Of a DNA stretch of 64,000 nt, positions 27,191-40,700 are shown piece after piece. Source of the stretch: Myoxocephalus aenaeus (lineage: Eukaryota; Chordata; Actinopteri; Perciformes; Cottidae). Made by a program: the position numbers and the translations under genes. Position 1 is the stretch's first letter, and each line of letters starts with the position of its first letter. Under the pieces are notes generated by a model that saw only the letters and a program-made list of their open reading frames with translations, ran no database searches and had not been told where the DNA came from. The stretch spans positions 1,809,001 through 1,873,000 of the forward strand of contig JBAMJR010000160.1 in NCBI GenBank assembly GCA_038501785.1, given 5' to 3'.

Positions 27191-28192
27191 CTCTGGCACT
27201 TTAATCGTAAGTCTTCACCTTCCCTCTCTCTCTCTCTCGCTCTCGCTCTCACTCTCGCTCTCTTTCGCTCTCTCTCATTTTCATGAACAACTGAATAGTA
27301 TACTCTCCAGTATTACCAATCTAACTCTTCTGGCTGCAAATGACTTAGATAATGTTGAAATAATCAGTGTGTTTGCGTCCATGGTGGATTGGTTCTCTCT
27401 GTGTTGGAGTATTAAAAAAAGAAAACCATAGTGTCCTGAGAACGGAGCCTTGAGGAACTCCCGCAGGGATTTATTCACGGCCAAACTTGAAGCGCCGACG
27501 TCCGGCTCTGCGTTTGATGGTGAATCCTGATTTTCAGTTTGACACTGGAAAGCAACTGTACCTGTAAGAAACACTGGTGAACTCCCTCTTACTGAAAGCC
27601 GGCGCTCGAGTTAAATGTATTAAGTTTTAAAAGATGGCCAGCAGAACTTGCGCTGTCCCGTCCACTCCCCCCCCCTTGCCGTTTGACAGTGTCTGTGTTT
27701 GTATGTGACATACACCTTACAGTCTTCGATGGTTTGATACCCATGATTTACTTTGAATATTACGAAACAAATGACCACAATAAGGAGAAAAAAGAAACAC
27801 AACATCTGAAATGGGGATTTTATGCTTTCATAGATACAATTATGTGGATTTATAATGAAATAAAAAGGTATTTTTCTTGGAAAAAGTGTGTGTGTTATTC
27901 CAATGTCCACAGAGTGTGTGCTTGTCTTCTTTTGACGGAAGCACTTTATTTATTAGGTGAGGGGGATTCAAACCAAACATCATGCTGCTTCAGTCTGCTT
28001 GAATGGAAACACGTCCAGTGGAGGCCACATTTGAGGGGAAATAGAATTGTATTTGCTTTACGACAGGATATTGTTTTTTTACATCATGTTGTTTGATGAA
28101 GAAAATGTCTCATGCCTTCTTTTAAAGTGATGAAGATGTAGGCTGCAAAACACACAGAAAAGAAATATTTACATGTGAATTAAACGCACAAA

Positions 28193-28230
28193 GGAAACAC
28201 CCTGACACCAGGGTGTTTCCTGGTGTCAGG
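28193..28230. repeat. Interlocked palindrome A-B-A'-B'
   Basis: A is GGAAACACCC (28193-28202), B is TGACACCA (28203-28210), A' is GGGTGTTTCC (28211-28220), B' is TGGTGTCA (28221-28228). Both pairs are perfect complements. Confidence 0.95.
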
Positions 28231-30012
28231 GTCATTTCTTTTCCGAACTGTTTTTGTCATGAGTTTTTTCCACACAGAACGTGAATATAACATAGAGAAA
28301 AAAGGGATCGGAACAAGGACGATTTCGTTGAGCTTTTGCAATCCGAATAAAGGCATCAACTAATGAAGTTGTGTAGCATGGACAAATTAAAAACATACAA
28401 CCTCCTTCTGTGCTTACATTTCAAAATAAAAGCCCGAAACATATACACAGAGTAACTGTTTACCAGAGGGAATTTAGATTTACTCAGAGCATTTGGCTAA
28501 AAGTAAATTCAGTGAAATATCGTTCAGTATCTTTGGCTATAGAACAGATTCCATCAGACAGACTCTACTCTGGGTCAACGGGATGCTGTGACTGAACAAA
28601 TCTCTTCCAACCTTCCATTGAACAAGTGTTGCAACGCTGCTGGTTTGAAAAGTGTTGATGCATAATATTCATAGGCAGGGGCGTTTCCAGGTTTGGGGAT
28701 ATTCTGGGCCCTGACCTCTGGAGGGGGGTTGGGTGGATCCTGCCTCGGGATTATTTTGGGATGAACAAGGTCTATTTTTATGCTTTTTTTATGTCCTCTG
28801 GCACAATATTTACATTCAAAGTGTACCTCAATCATTAATTATGCATTGTGATATAAAAGATATTAATAGCGGTAAGTAATTAGTATTACACTGAGTACAC
28901 ACCGAATCCTTTTGTTACAGCATGTATTACCTAGAGTTGGACAGTTGTATTATGACGTCATGATGTATTTTTATAGATTAAACAATTTAGCAGTATGCAT
29001 TCAAATGAGCGCCACCTTTTCCAGCTGCAACATTAAAGGGATGAACTCATTTTGTGTGAATTGACGACAAAGTTTTATCTTAAAAAACTTAGTGCAACCT
29101 GTTATTGTACAACTTAAGAGGTGCTAGCAGGTGTATTGTTTTACCTAGTCAGGCTAGCTCTTTCCAGTCTTTTTTAGACTAAATTTCCCCAAATATTGTA
29201 TAGCAGTGTATCAGGGTCACCGATAACGCTGTTTCTGTGGCGCTTCAAACAAACAACTGTCTGACTTCCGTCGGAGAGATCCCCCCCCCTCCTCTCCTCC
29301 TCGAATTCTCCGCAGTGCTGCTATAGGCCTAGACTGCTGGGGGACATTTTAGGATATACTGAGCTCCTCTCTCCTCTTCTCTCTCTCCTTCTCGATGAAT
29401 TCATGTCTCTTCAATGCACATTTCTAACTCTACTTCTTCCCAGAAGCCTCTGTGCTTCCTCGCCTACACAAATAAACTGAATTGAATTGATTTGACTGTC
29501 AGTGTTTAATACAGAAGCAGAATTGTCTTGTCATGGTTAGGCGGTGATGAATGTTTTCAGATTGCCTGAATTTGCAGTTTTTCATTTGCAAACAGGGAGA
29601 ATAAGGGAAGCTCATCTGCTAGTTGCACAAACCAACGTTTTTATTTCAATATTAGGTCAAATGTCTGTGGAGCCGTTTTCTCATAAGAATCCTGGACAAT
29701 GTTCTGTGAATCAGGTCCAGACATTTCACACAGATAGCATGCAACAGGAGATTGTCCCTGTCAGACGCGTTCTCTACTGGAAATACTCTTTGGTTTGGGT
29801 GAGGGGTGGCGCCCGGGGAACCGGTTTTAGATTTAGTCATAAACCAAGTCTCAGTGAGCGGCTCCATGACGAGATAGGTTCAGGGTTGCGGTGGACTGTC
29901 AGGAAGTCAATTATGGCTTATTTCAAAAAGGTTATCTTGTAACAAAACCTTAAACTTAGGTCCTGTCTGGAGTCAGAGTTTGATTGTCACCTCGGCGGTC
30001 TGCTTTCATTCC

Positions 30013-30060
30013 GTTAGTCTGCAGTGTCTGTCAAACTGTTGACAGACACTACAGACTAAC
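30013..30060. repeat. Hairpin, 22-base arms, 4-base loop
   Basis: Arms 30013-30034 and 30039-30060 are complementary with one mismatch; the loop is ACTG. Confidence 0.95.
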
Positions 30061-30369
30061 TAGAATGTTCTAGTCAGCAGACTTCGGGAGGTGGCCAAAG
30101 AGAAAATAATCAATCCAGTTCCACCTCTGTCCAGTCAATGCAAGCTTCATTTATTGTTATTCATATGAAAAAACTAATTGTTTAACAGCTCAGAAACATG
30201 AACAACAAGTTATGTTAGTATATTTGGCGTTAATGACTTTGAGGCCTTTAGAATACCTCGCCTTGACCAGGGAAACCGGGGCACCCTCCCCGAGCCAGAC
30301 CCAGGAGGGGAGCACGCGGCGAGCCCCAAGCGACAACATGGAGCAGCCACCCTGTAGACTCACCACCAC

Positions 30370-30760
30370 AGCTCACTCAGCAGATTATATGATGCTGCAA
30401 CAGTTCACTCAGCAGATTATCTGATGCTGCAACAGTTCACACAGAAGAGTATATGATGCTGCAACAGTTCACACAGAAGAGTATATGATGCTGCAACAGT
30501 TCACTCAGCAGATGATATGATGCTGCAACAGTTCACTCAGCAGGTTATATGATGCTGCAACAGTTCACTCAGCAGGTTATATGATGCTGCAACAGTTCAC
30601 TCAGCAGGTTATATGATGCTGCAACAGTTCACTCAGCAGGTTATATGATGCTGCAACAGTTCACTCAGCAGGTTATATGATGCTGCAACAGTTCACTCAG
30701 AAGGTTATAGGATGCTGCAACAGTTCACTCAGAAGGTTATATGATGCTGCCATACAGGAT
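30370..30760 (+). repeat. 32-base minisatellite, about 12 copies
   Basis: The word GATGCTGC recurs exactly every 32 bases from 30391 to 30743. Units vary at a few sites (CAGCAGATTAT, CAGAAGAGTAT, CAGCAGGTTAT), with variant blocks adjacent to each other. Confidence 0.95.
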
Positions 30761-31571
30761 GACAAAACGTCACATTTTCCTCACTTGATCATCTTCATGA
30801 CAAATTACAATTAGGGACTTTAGCAATCTGTACTGTACATCCATATTCCTAATTACCATTGCAGTTTCACTAATATTACTTTTAGGAATGGGGTAAAGGA
30901 ATAACAGGGGTATTGTGTACATCTTCCTATATGAACTGTAAATGTATAACTGTACCGTTGCTGTCTATCTCCCCCTCAGAATCCCTGAAGGCTTTGTTTG
31001 TTTTAAATGAAAACCCTACGAGGAAAGGGTCCCATGAGCCACTGCGAGGCTTTTAATGTGAAATATCAATGCAGCAATTTAAAAAATGAAAGAATATATT
31101 CATAAAAGCACAATTGTACATTAATATTACACAATCTTTCCCCTATCTTTTCTAATTATTTCATTAATTAACATGTTATATCCTTTGCCATTACTCTGCT
31201 ACTGAGTCTTCTCCAGGAAAAGTCAGCACTTCCCTCACCTGGCGCACAAGGGGGTCGGACTCAGACAACGAGAGCGGTATTAAATAGTGAATTCAGAGGA
31301 ACGCTCTGGTTGGCCCGGTGTGTGAGAGCTGAGCGGTCCATCGGGTCGATGCTCGGCCCCCTGGGCTCCTGCTTCTTCGCCCAGCGAGTTAGCGGCACCA
31401 CCGAGGTGACCCAGGTCCAAGTGTTTTGCGTCCGCTCGTCTTGGCGTCGTCGCTCTGTTTGTCGTCCCTCTGTTTGCCTGCAGAGTTATTGCTCTTATCA
31501 TCAGGGAAAAACTGCATTTCTGCCGTAGACTGTTTTGCTGATTTTGAAGTTAAAAGCATATCAGGAAACAG

Positions 31572-31600
31572 CTGTTACTCAACAGAGTGTTGAGTAACAG
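31572..31600. repeat. Hairpin, 13-base arms, 3-base loop
   Basis: CTGTTACTCAACA, loop GAG, then the exact complement. It lies about 60 bases beyond the SRCR stop codon, so it may be in the 3' UTR. Confidence 0.93.
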
Positions 31601-31660
31601 TTGACAAATATGTAACTTTTGATTTTCCCTATGAAACAAAGTGCAATGAACACTTGGATA

Positions 31661-31776
31661 TTACATCCCTTTCCTGATGTATAGTACCTTGTCGTACCAG
31701 TAGCAGAACAGGACAGCACTGGACACCACCATCAGCACCATGACAACCAGTCGGATGAGCAGATGTGTTACAGAGG
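31661..31776 (-). CDS. SRCR receptor exon 9: transmembrane helix and stop
   Basis: Begins ASVTHLLIRLVVMVLMVV, continues hydrophobic through VLFCYWYDK and ends VLYIRKGM then TAA at 31663-31661. A GTACTA after the DK codon could be a weak donor to a further cytoplasmic exon outside this model, so the exact end is less certain than the helix. Confidence 0.75.
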
Positions 31777-34700
31777 CTGAAACAGAAACATGATTATGTC
31801 AGTTCATACAGTTGATTCAAACAGTTGAAAAACAGTTTTTCTCACAGTGTGCAGCAGTCTCGTCGTTCTATATTGTTCACATATACCTGCAGGTATTCTT
31901 CTGCCAAACTGACGATCTACAGGTGTTGCAAAAGTTTGCTCTTTCATTACAATGTGTCGGTTTGACATTATGGTATTTTCAACTGGGAGGAAATATATCC
32001 ACAAATCAGGAATCCTCATTGTGAATTCCGATGAGCAATGTTTGCATACGTCTATAACTAGCGACACTTTTTTTTAATGGATGTTACTCTGCCATGATAA
32101 AAGGAAACAGGTTATTCATGAACGCAGGAAAACAAAGGCTGCAACTCATTACAAAACTAGTCGGGGCTCCGTCATGATATCAAATTAAAAAAAAAATCAT
32201 TTGAGAAAAACACAGATTGTTGTTTACATAATTCAGAAAAATAAACTGCAATTGCTGATCCTCCTTCGCGTTACCTAGGACAGTGAGACGGAGCAGCTGG
32301 CTCTCAGATGACAAGTTGTGGGAGAAAACATAGAGGTGATAAGCACAGCGGTACTCCCCTCGGTGGGTGGAGTCGGCAGCAGGAAACAGGAAATGGGCAG
32401 AGTGATTGACAGCTGGCAGAGTATAGTTCTGTGCCGTGTTGGAGGTGGAGAAGATGAGCTTGAATGAGCCTCCTGGGTGCTGCGGCAGGGTGGAGCAGCT
32501 GATAGTGAACTCGGAGCCCATGAGCACCTGGAATCCGTGCTGCACGGCCTTGGAAACCCCGTCGGTGTTAGTAGCAAAGGAGATGTTTGGCTGAACCAGA
32601 AAATCTGTTAACACAGTGAAAGACAAAAGAAAGAACAAATATAAGGCTAACTTTTTCAAACCTATTTTCCCATGTTTTTGTGTCTAAGTAACAACCATAT
32701 GGACAACAATTTCTGAAATTATCTCAGTATTTTGGAGCAACTCTTCACCGTCAATGTACGTCCACTCAACATGAACTCATGGGTTTTAAAAACCATCCTA
32801 TTTTTAAGCCCTTTCCTTGAAAATTGCATACCCAAACTAAAAAGAGTAAATGAAAATGACACAGAGAAAAAAATGAAAAGGTTTCAGGTCCGCCTATAAA
32901 AAAATCACTTTCAGGATGATTATTTCTTTGAAATGATGCAGCTGTAAGGTCCAACTCTAACCCAAATCATAGCACAATATGTGAACATTCTCTAACCCAA
33001 ATGATAGCACAATATGTGAACATTCTCTTTGCAAAGGTTGACTTTGATGAAGTGAAGCAGAACAAAGTTAGAGAGGGTTTAGTACAGAGAAAATTCAAGC
33101 GAGGACTCCAAAATTTGCATTGGGGCACATTTGCGCACATCTGTGACATTTAAATTGTTTCATGTACCAAACCATATATTTCATGTACCAAACCATATAT
33201 TTCACTTATGTTCAATACATCCAAATACAGCAGTTTTGGGCTTTTTTTCATAAAACAATTTATGATTTACAGTTTTATAGAGTAATCGCTTTGTCTTCAT
33301 CCCTAAGGGTGGAATGGTTTCTAAAAGGTTAAATAGCACAACAGTTGAGGGAATTCCGCGTCATGATGACGCATTGACGCGTTGACTAAAGTGTTTTTCG
33401 CATGTAATTTTACTCCATGTCAAATGGAGTCAAACATAGTGTCATTTTAACAGTAAAACAGTTTTCATAAGTCTCTGACTACATTATGTAAAGGATCCTA
33501 CAGAGAAATACAAAATGTTTTCTTTATCTTTTGCTTCATCTGGCCCTGTACAACAAACCAAGTTCAACATACCGAGGTATAGTCAGTCTGCTGGACTAAG
33601 ATATAAATATATGATAAATATACAGATTTTGTGCGATTCAGGTTACATAAAAGTACAGTATGGTGCTGTTAGATTCCAGCTAGACCATCCTGTCTGTAGC
33701 ACAGGCCACCGGTCCGTCAGTTATTGTGTTTTTCTGAAATCTCATAAATTGTTTGGATTGTTAGGATTTCCGTTATAGTTGTTGCCATTTGTAGTGTTAC
33801 CTGAGCAGGTGACCTCCAGAGTCCTAGAGGAATATTCAGGCCATATTAATACGCATTCCCTGATTGTAGAAGCATAATGACCACAGGATGGTACGACTTT
33901 CAATGCATTTCCGTAGCTAAAATCCTCTCTTCTTCCTATTGAAAGAGCAGAGCCACAGTCCAGCTGTCTACACACGACTGCTGCGAACATCAGGCCCCCT
34001 GAATAGATGTCCACCGGTCTCCAGTCTCCCTTGTGTTTCAGCTCAAGTCCACCAACACAGTGGTTGGATCCGCCAACCAATCTGACCTCATCAGGCTCTG
34101 TAAAGATACAAGAGAATAATTATTAAATAGCACTTGTCACTTGTCAATTGTCACCTTCACATTACACTTACATTCCACCTTAAAGTACTGTTATCTGTTG
34201 CCTGTGCACTTTATTTTAACTTTAATTTAATATTCTACTGTAGATTTAATTGTAAATATTCATGCTCCCATTTATTGTACTCTTTTTATTGTTAAATGTT
34301 AAATGTTATGCAACTACCGCCAAGACAAATTCCGGTAGCACTTTATAATAAGTACACACTATTTAGCATTAGTAAAGCATGAATAAACACTGAATGGGCT
34401 CATTTATAAAGCATTATTCCAACATTAGTAACTCATTAGTAACTCATTAGTATGCAATTCATAAACACAGTTATAAATGTTTCATTCTTGATTAATAAGC
34501 TTGGGTTTTCATACTTTATAAATTATGGATTCCCCATTTGTAAATGAAGTATTAAGGACTTATAGATGATGAATAAAATCATTTGTAAAGTAATAGAAAA
34601 TGATTTTTTTTAAATATTGCAATTCAGGATTAATTAATTCAGGATTCATAAATGGTTCTGATTCTGATTCTAAAGGAAAGTAACTCGCATTAAAATAGTG

Positions 34701-37700
34701 ATTAAGCTAAATTAAACTGCAGATCCTCTTCTACCTGAGCAGGTGAGTCCAACAGCTTTGCCAGAAGAGCTGGTGTTTCTAACCGAGCTCCCACAGTCCA
34801 GGAGAACAGACTCGTTGCCCCCACACTGGAACTCTTTGGTCCACATTGGAGCCTCACCGTCTCCATAGAGCGCCCCCTGGAGGACTGAAGGATCCCCACA
34901 GCCAAGCTCCCTGCAGACCACCTTTGCATCCTGCTGGTCAAAGTCATCCTCACACACTGAGGACCACCACTGGTGAGACTGGTCAGACTTCACCTCCAGT
35001 CTGCCTGAACACAGACTAGTCCCATTCACCAGCCTGATGGATTCTTAAGAAAGACAGTGACAAAGATACTGTGGATTGAATAATACCTAGTTTGTACATT
35101 TCTTTGGACAAAAACATGTTTGAAATCTAAATGTAGCAAACAGACTACCATTATAGCAGACATGCAGTCGTGGCTGGTGTTTGTTACCTGAGCACTTGAT
35201 CTCCAAGTTTGAAAGGGAAAGGTGAGACATGGTCAATAAACACTCCCTAACTGCAGTCTTGGGCTGAAGACAAGTTGATCTGATCAACCACATGATTCTG
35301 TAGTACATGGTCATTTTGTTCCCTGTTGAAACAGCAGAGCCGCAGTCCAGTTGTCCACACATTACGTCTGCTGTCTTTAGATTCCACTCAGAGGTGTGGT
35401 CGGTCACCTTTCTCCACTCTCCCATTTGTTTCATCTCCAGTTCACCATCACAGCGACTGGATCCTCCCACCAGCCGGAGAATATCGGGCTCTGAGCAGAC
35501 AGATAAAATCACATTTGTAGACCCTTTTACAGCCAACTCCATAAAAAAAAAGAGTGTGCATGTTGGCAACAGAAGTGGCGTCTTGCCAAAGCCATCCAGA
35601 CGAGTTAGCGAAATTTAAACAATGAAATGAAACTGTTTCAACTGTGTCTTGCTGTTGCATGTTCCGTTGTTAAAATCAATATTCAACAGCAGACTCAGGT
35701 TTTACAGAATTCCGACAAAATCACAACTGTTTCAGTGCAACAGGTGTTTCAGTTCTAAGTAAACTGGTGACTTTCACCAGAATGCATCTGTGGTTGCTCT
35801 GAGTCATTTATGTAAATGATTGGTAATAATAGATGATAATAATAACAGATAAAACAAATGAGTATGTATATTTACTATGTTTTCCACTCCACCATACTTC
35901 TGTTCCCAAACTGCGTTGGCACATTTACGTACGTCATCATTGTTTTCAAACTGTAAAAGGATCTATTTAAATAGGAAGTCATATCAAAGATGCAGATCCT
36001 CTTCTACCTGAGCAGGTGAGTCCAACAGCTTTGCCAGAAGTGCAGGTGTTACTAACTGAGCTCCCACAGTCCAGGAGAACAGACTCGTTGCCCCCACACT
36101 GGAACTCTTTGGTCCACATTGGAGCCTCACCGTCTCCATAGAGCGCCCCCTGGAGGACTGAAGGAGCCCCACAGCCAAGCTCCCTGCAGACCACCTTTGC
36201 ATCCTGCTGGTCAAAGTCATCCTCACACTCTGAGGACCACGACTGGTGAGACTGGTCAGACTTCACCTCCAGTCTGCCTGAACACAGACTAGTCCCATTC
36301 ACCAGCCTGGTGGAATCTGGAGAGAGAGAGGGGGAGAGTGAGAAAGAAATGCACAGAAAAAAAAACATGCAAACAGAGTTTGCCCTGATTCAATAGGTGG
36401 GTCAGGGATGGCCACTCCGTTTGGGAGGATCCTCTCATCGGACCTCTCCCAGGGCTCGTTGGCCCTCGTCAGGTACATTTCCTGCATTCTCACTGCACCC
36501 CCTCTCCCTGCTTCAGCAGTGACTGTCAAACAGGGCGGACTGTGCTCAGTGCGTGTCTGCGGCGATGTTGGTAACCCATCTGACCCGTCTTGAAACACTG
36601 ACCCCCTCTAGGTTACAATATTTTGTGGGTACATATCTATACAAACTATGTGTTTATAATTAAATAGTTTTCTAGAGCACAAAGTTCTTCATAGATCTAG
36701 CCATATAGGACTTTTAAAAGAAGAAAAAAGAGACAACTCGAGTTGAGGAATACCTTTCAAGCAGCAGCCCTACAAAACATACACTGACACGTTACAATTC
36801 AATGAAGTGGTCCTGCAGTGTATGCAGATTTGGTGAGGATAGCTTTGGTTGAGATTGTGAGGTGTGAAGTTCATTAACTTCCCCGCGGGAAGTTAATGAA
36901 CTTATTATCGGACAGGAAAAGAGAAAAATAAGTCAAGTGACGTTACCGAAAGGATCTCCGGAACCACAACGTTGATTAACTTTATTTAAATTGCTGAAAT
37001 ACAAGAAAGCTTTGTGGGAAGAGTTCTATCCGAACAGAAAAAAATAAACGTACCGTTAAGTTCATGTAATTACATAAACCCCGTAACATCGCCGTCATTT
37101 TCGGCGGCGGCCGTAACGTTTTACTAGAGCGTTCTTGCATATCTTGCTTCTGTGAAGGTGGGAGGTTTCTTAGACTGCGTCACACGCCTTCGTCAGAGCT
37201 CATAGGCGGTTCATACGACTACTTGAAGAATGGGTACAAGTAACCCCAGAGCACCAGATCCCCACGTATGGGGGCGCTGGGGTGCGTATTTGTCTGTCCT
37301 TGTTTCTTAGTCCATGTTTTTTTTTGCACTGTTCCTTTTACTGCATTTATCTTTCCCCAATGTTTTTAGAATTTGCCCCTCAAAGGAGCTAAATGTACCA
37401 ATCTGATCATCAATATAGCACCAAACAACTATTGTCAGTGTAAAGATAGAGTCGAGAGATGTCTAGCTGAGCAGAGAATAAAGTTGCTCTACCTCTGTGT
37501 GTTGTTATCCGAGCTTCTCCTTGCAAATTTTGGTGCATATACAGTACATGCATGTGAGTGTGCCCCATTGGTTAGCTCACGGCCACCACTCTGCACTGCC
37601 TTCATATGCCGGTCGGGACAGCGGCTTCGCGGAATTAGCACCACCCTCCGGTTCCCCATTAGGTATACACTGTTAGCGCCATCAGCCCTATTAGCTGTGA

Positions 37701-40700
37701 TCCTCGGTTGTACTTTACGCAAGAACAGTCACACGGACATGAGCTGACACAGTGAGGAAACGTTTGGATCTTTTACACTCCGTGCTGGTTCTCCTCGTGG
37801 CAAACCGATATTCTTAGAGATTCTCAAAAAAGTTCTTCATTTTCTAGCCACCCATACGCATCCCCTGGTGAGAAAATGTTTGATGTGCACAGGCAGAAGA
37901 CCTGCCGCACAGAACCACAGCAAAAGGCACTGTCTGATGGTGTGACATCACTTTGGCTGTACAGACATTTGCGACCCTTGCTGATGAGACCAACGTAAAT
38001 CACATATTACTCATTGCCACATGTTTAGTCCGCTCTAAAGGTATGATAGTATACCCCAAACAGAGTACCTGAACTGGGTCTGAATCACCCTGAGCCCACA
38101 CTTTTCCAATATCGAAATATGGGGCAAAATCTTTAGTAATTTTTCAAAACAAGCATTCTCACTTCAAGCAGCAATTGGCCAGCTGTGTAGAGAAGAGAAA
38201 GAAGGCAAGACCTAAAACGTCTCTCTTTTTTTAGTCTCCTATGCCTCTACATCTGCCATATTTTGTGTGCCCAGCCAAGAGCAACACTGGGAATGCTTTC
38301 AAAAGAAACCAAAAGTCATCGTGTTCCACCCAGTGTCCTTTAGATGTTGTCGAACAACACTGTACATTTCAAACATTTCCCAACCTACAAACACAATAGA
38401 ATAATGTAAATTGACAAGGTAAAAATACACAAAATGTCCAACATATTTACTGAACCCCTGTGATGAATAATTTACTTCAAACAAAATAAAAATCATCAAT
38501 GACAACCAAATGTGTTTCCAACTGTAGATTACTTTTACCGGAGACGAGTGGAAGCATGCCAGTTCAGTGGCTTCTGTCAGTAGGAAGGTTAGAGGTCATG
38601 ATCCTCCAGCAACAAGCCTACTTATGAGCTTGCACTGGATGAGTGTTTTGGTGTCGTGGCTACTGATGTTGTTACCTGAGCAGTTGATCCCCAATCTAGC
38701 AGCAGGAATTGTGCTCCTTTTTGTTACACATTTCCTCAGTCCAGATTCAGATTCAAGACAGGAAGGTGGCAACCTCAAGGATGGTGCACTTTTCCAATAA
38801 ATGTGAACTGTCTGAACCACCGAACCACAGTCCAGATGTCTACAGACTACATCTGCTAATTTAAGGTCCCAATTATGGTCATACACTTCTTTCCAAACTC
38901 CCTGGTGCTCCAGCTGTAGCAGACCAGAACAGCGACCGGATCCTCCCACCAACCGGATATCAGTAATCTCTGAACACAGGGAAGAAAGTAATTAGTAAAA
39001 TAATCTATTGTGCAATTCTTCTTTTGTACAATTTCTCTGTATACCTTTGAAAGTATCATTTTCATCTGTCTGGAGACCTGGGAAGAATCCTAAAAATTCA
39101 AAGATCAAACATGAAATGGGTGAGGTCGGGCAGAAAGGCTGCCACAAAAGCATTCATGAATAGATCAAGGGTTCACATTCATGGTTCAAACTTCTGACCA
39201 AACTAATTCAATGGAGTAAGTACTGTTTTCTTTTATCAGGGGCTAAATGTGTTTTATTGAGCTTCCCTACAACACCGTATCACGATCAGTGCAGGTTGCA
39301 TTGGAGGGGACTTTGACCCCTATCTCTTCAATAAGAGAAACATGTAAAGGTGATAACTTCCTAATGTTACTCCTTTAAAGGAATTCATGCTCATTTACAA
39401 GTTCATACTAGTTTGATTTTTATACTTATGCACCATCATATTAATGTTCTTTATCACTTTGTGTTGTGTCTGTTTCCCTTTTCTGTTGAGAAGATAACTG
39501 AGACTTGTGTTAGCTTTGAGGCACTGCTTATAAATGCTTTGTAATAGTCTTCACTTTAGATGAGGTCACAGAACATGCTTAACTAATACTTAACTAACAA
39601 GTAGTAACTAATTAATCATGAATTGCAGCATTTTTTTATCATTTACTAACACTTTACAAATGATCTTATTAATCAACAATAAGTCCTTAATACTTCATTT
39701 GTAAATGGGGAATCCATCATTTATAAAGTATGAAAACACAAGCTTATTAATCAAGAATGAAACATTTATTATTGTGTTTATGAATTGCATACTAATGAGG
39801 ATTTCATGTTGGAATAATGCTTTATAAATGATGAATTCAGTGTGTATTCATGCTTTACTAATACTAAAGTGTGTACTTATTATAAAGTGCTACCGCAACG
39901 CTTTACTACACTACATCGGTCGTAACGTCTGTATAGTTCTGTCACAACTATACAGAAGTCCTGGCAGCTCGATTAAAGGCACTCTCCGTGGATTGAGCGT
40001 TTAAATACTTTCAAAGTATTCATATAGCACCTATAAACTGCTTCTTCTTTTTTTTTAAGACATGGAAAGCTTACATTAATATAGGACTTTGGAAGTCTAC
40101 ATTCAGATTTTCAGGGTTCCCAATGGACCCCTAACATTAATAGATGTATTTGGATATGAAAGATATAAAGTATGCTTGTAAATACCCTGCAATAATTGAC
40201 TGAATGCCCACCAAGCTATTGAGGCTTGGCCCTGATATTAAATTTATAAAAATAATTGTTTGATTCATCAGTGGTTACATACATAATTTAACATAATTTT
40301 AAACATAATGAATTATCTTTTTGTATGCTGAAATCACGGTTATCAAGCCAGCTATTTAAAAAATGTATACTGTTCGGAATAATAGTGTAGTTTATATGTT
40401 TATATATGTATTATATGCATAAATTGTTGTGTTGTTGTGTTGTTTAATTGGAATTAAATATATTTTATTTTGAAATGCCTTCTTAAATATATCTGAATAC
40501 TTTTGACAGGGTCAAAAGACATTAAAGTGTTCATAATAGTGTCTTATTTATCCATGTACGATTTAAGAATTAAATCTCAATAGAACAATAATGAATCATT
40601 GTGTAATTATTTTTGAGCTTTTACATTGCAACCAGAAAACAGAATTTTTTTTGTCCACGTTGTATTTTGATCTGTAGCCACCAGGGGGCAATACCAAACT

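Larger units (their letters stand above)
27191..31660. other. Intergenic DNA between the lrfn region and the SRCR gene
   Basis: Contains a CT-simple stretch (27.22-27.28 kb), hairpins at 28.2, 30.0 and 31.6 kb, a LINE/SINE-like 3' end with AATAAACTGAATTGAATTGA near 29.47 kb, and a 32-base minisatellite at 30.37-30.76 kb. No supported coding exon. The frames at 27.6-28.1 and 29.5-29.9 kb have no recognisable protein. Confidence 0.45.

Noticed and set aside
29544..29942. 132-codon frame as a gene
   Set aside because: No recognised motif, ordinary AT-rich surroundings and no exon signals.
30370..30760. CRISPR-like array of 32-base units
   Set aside because: Units are contiguous and nearly identical, with no spacers.
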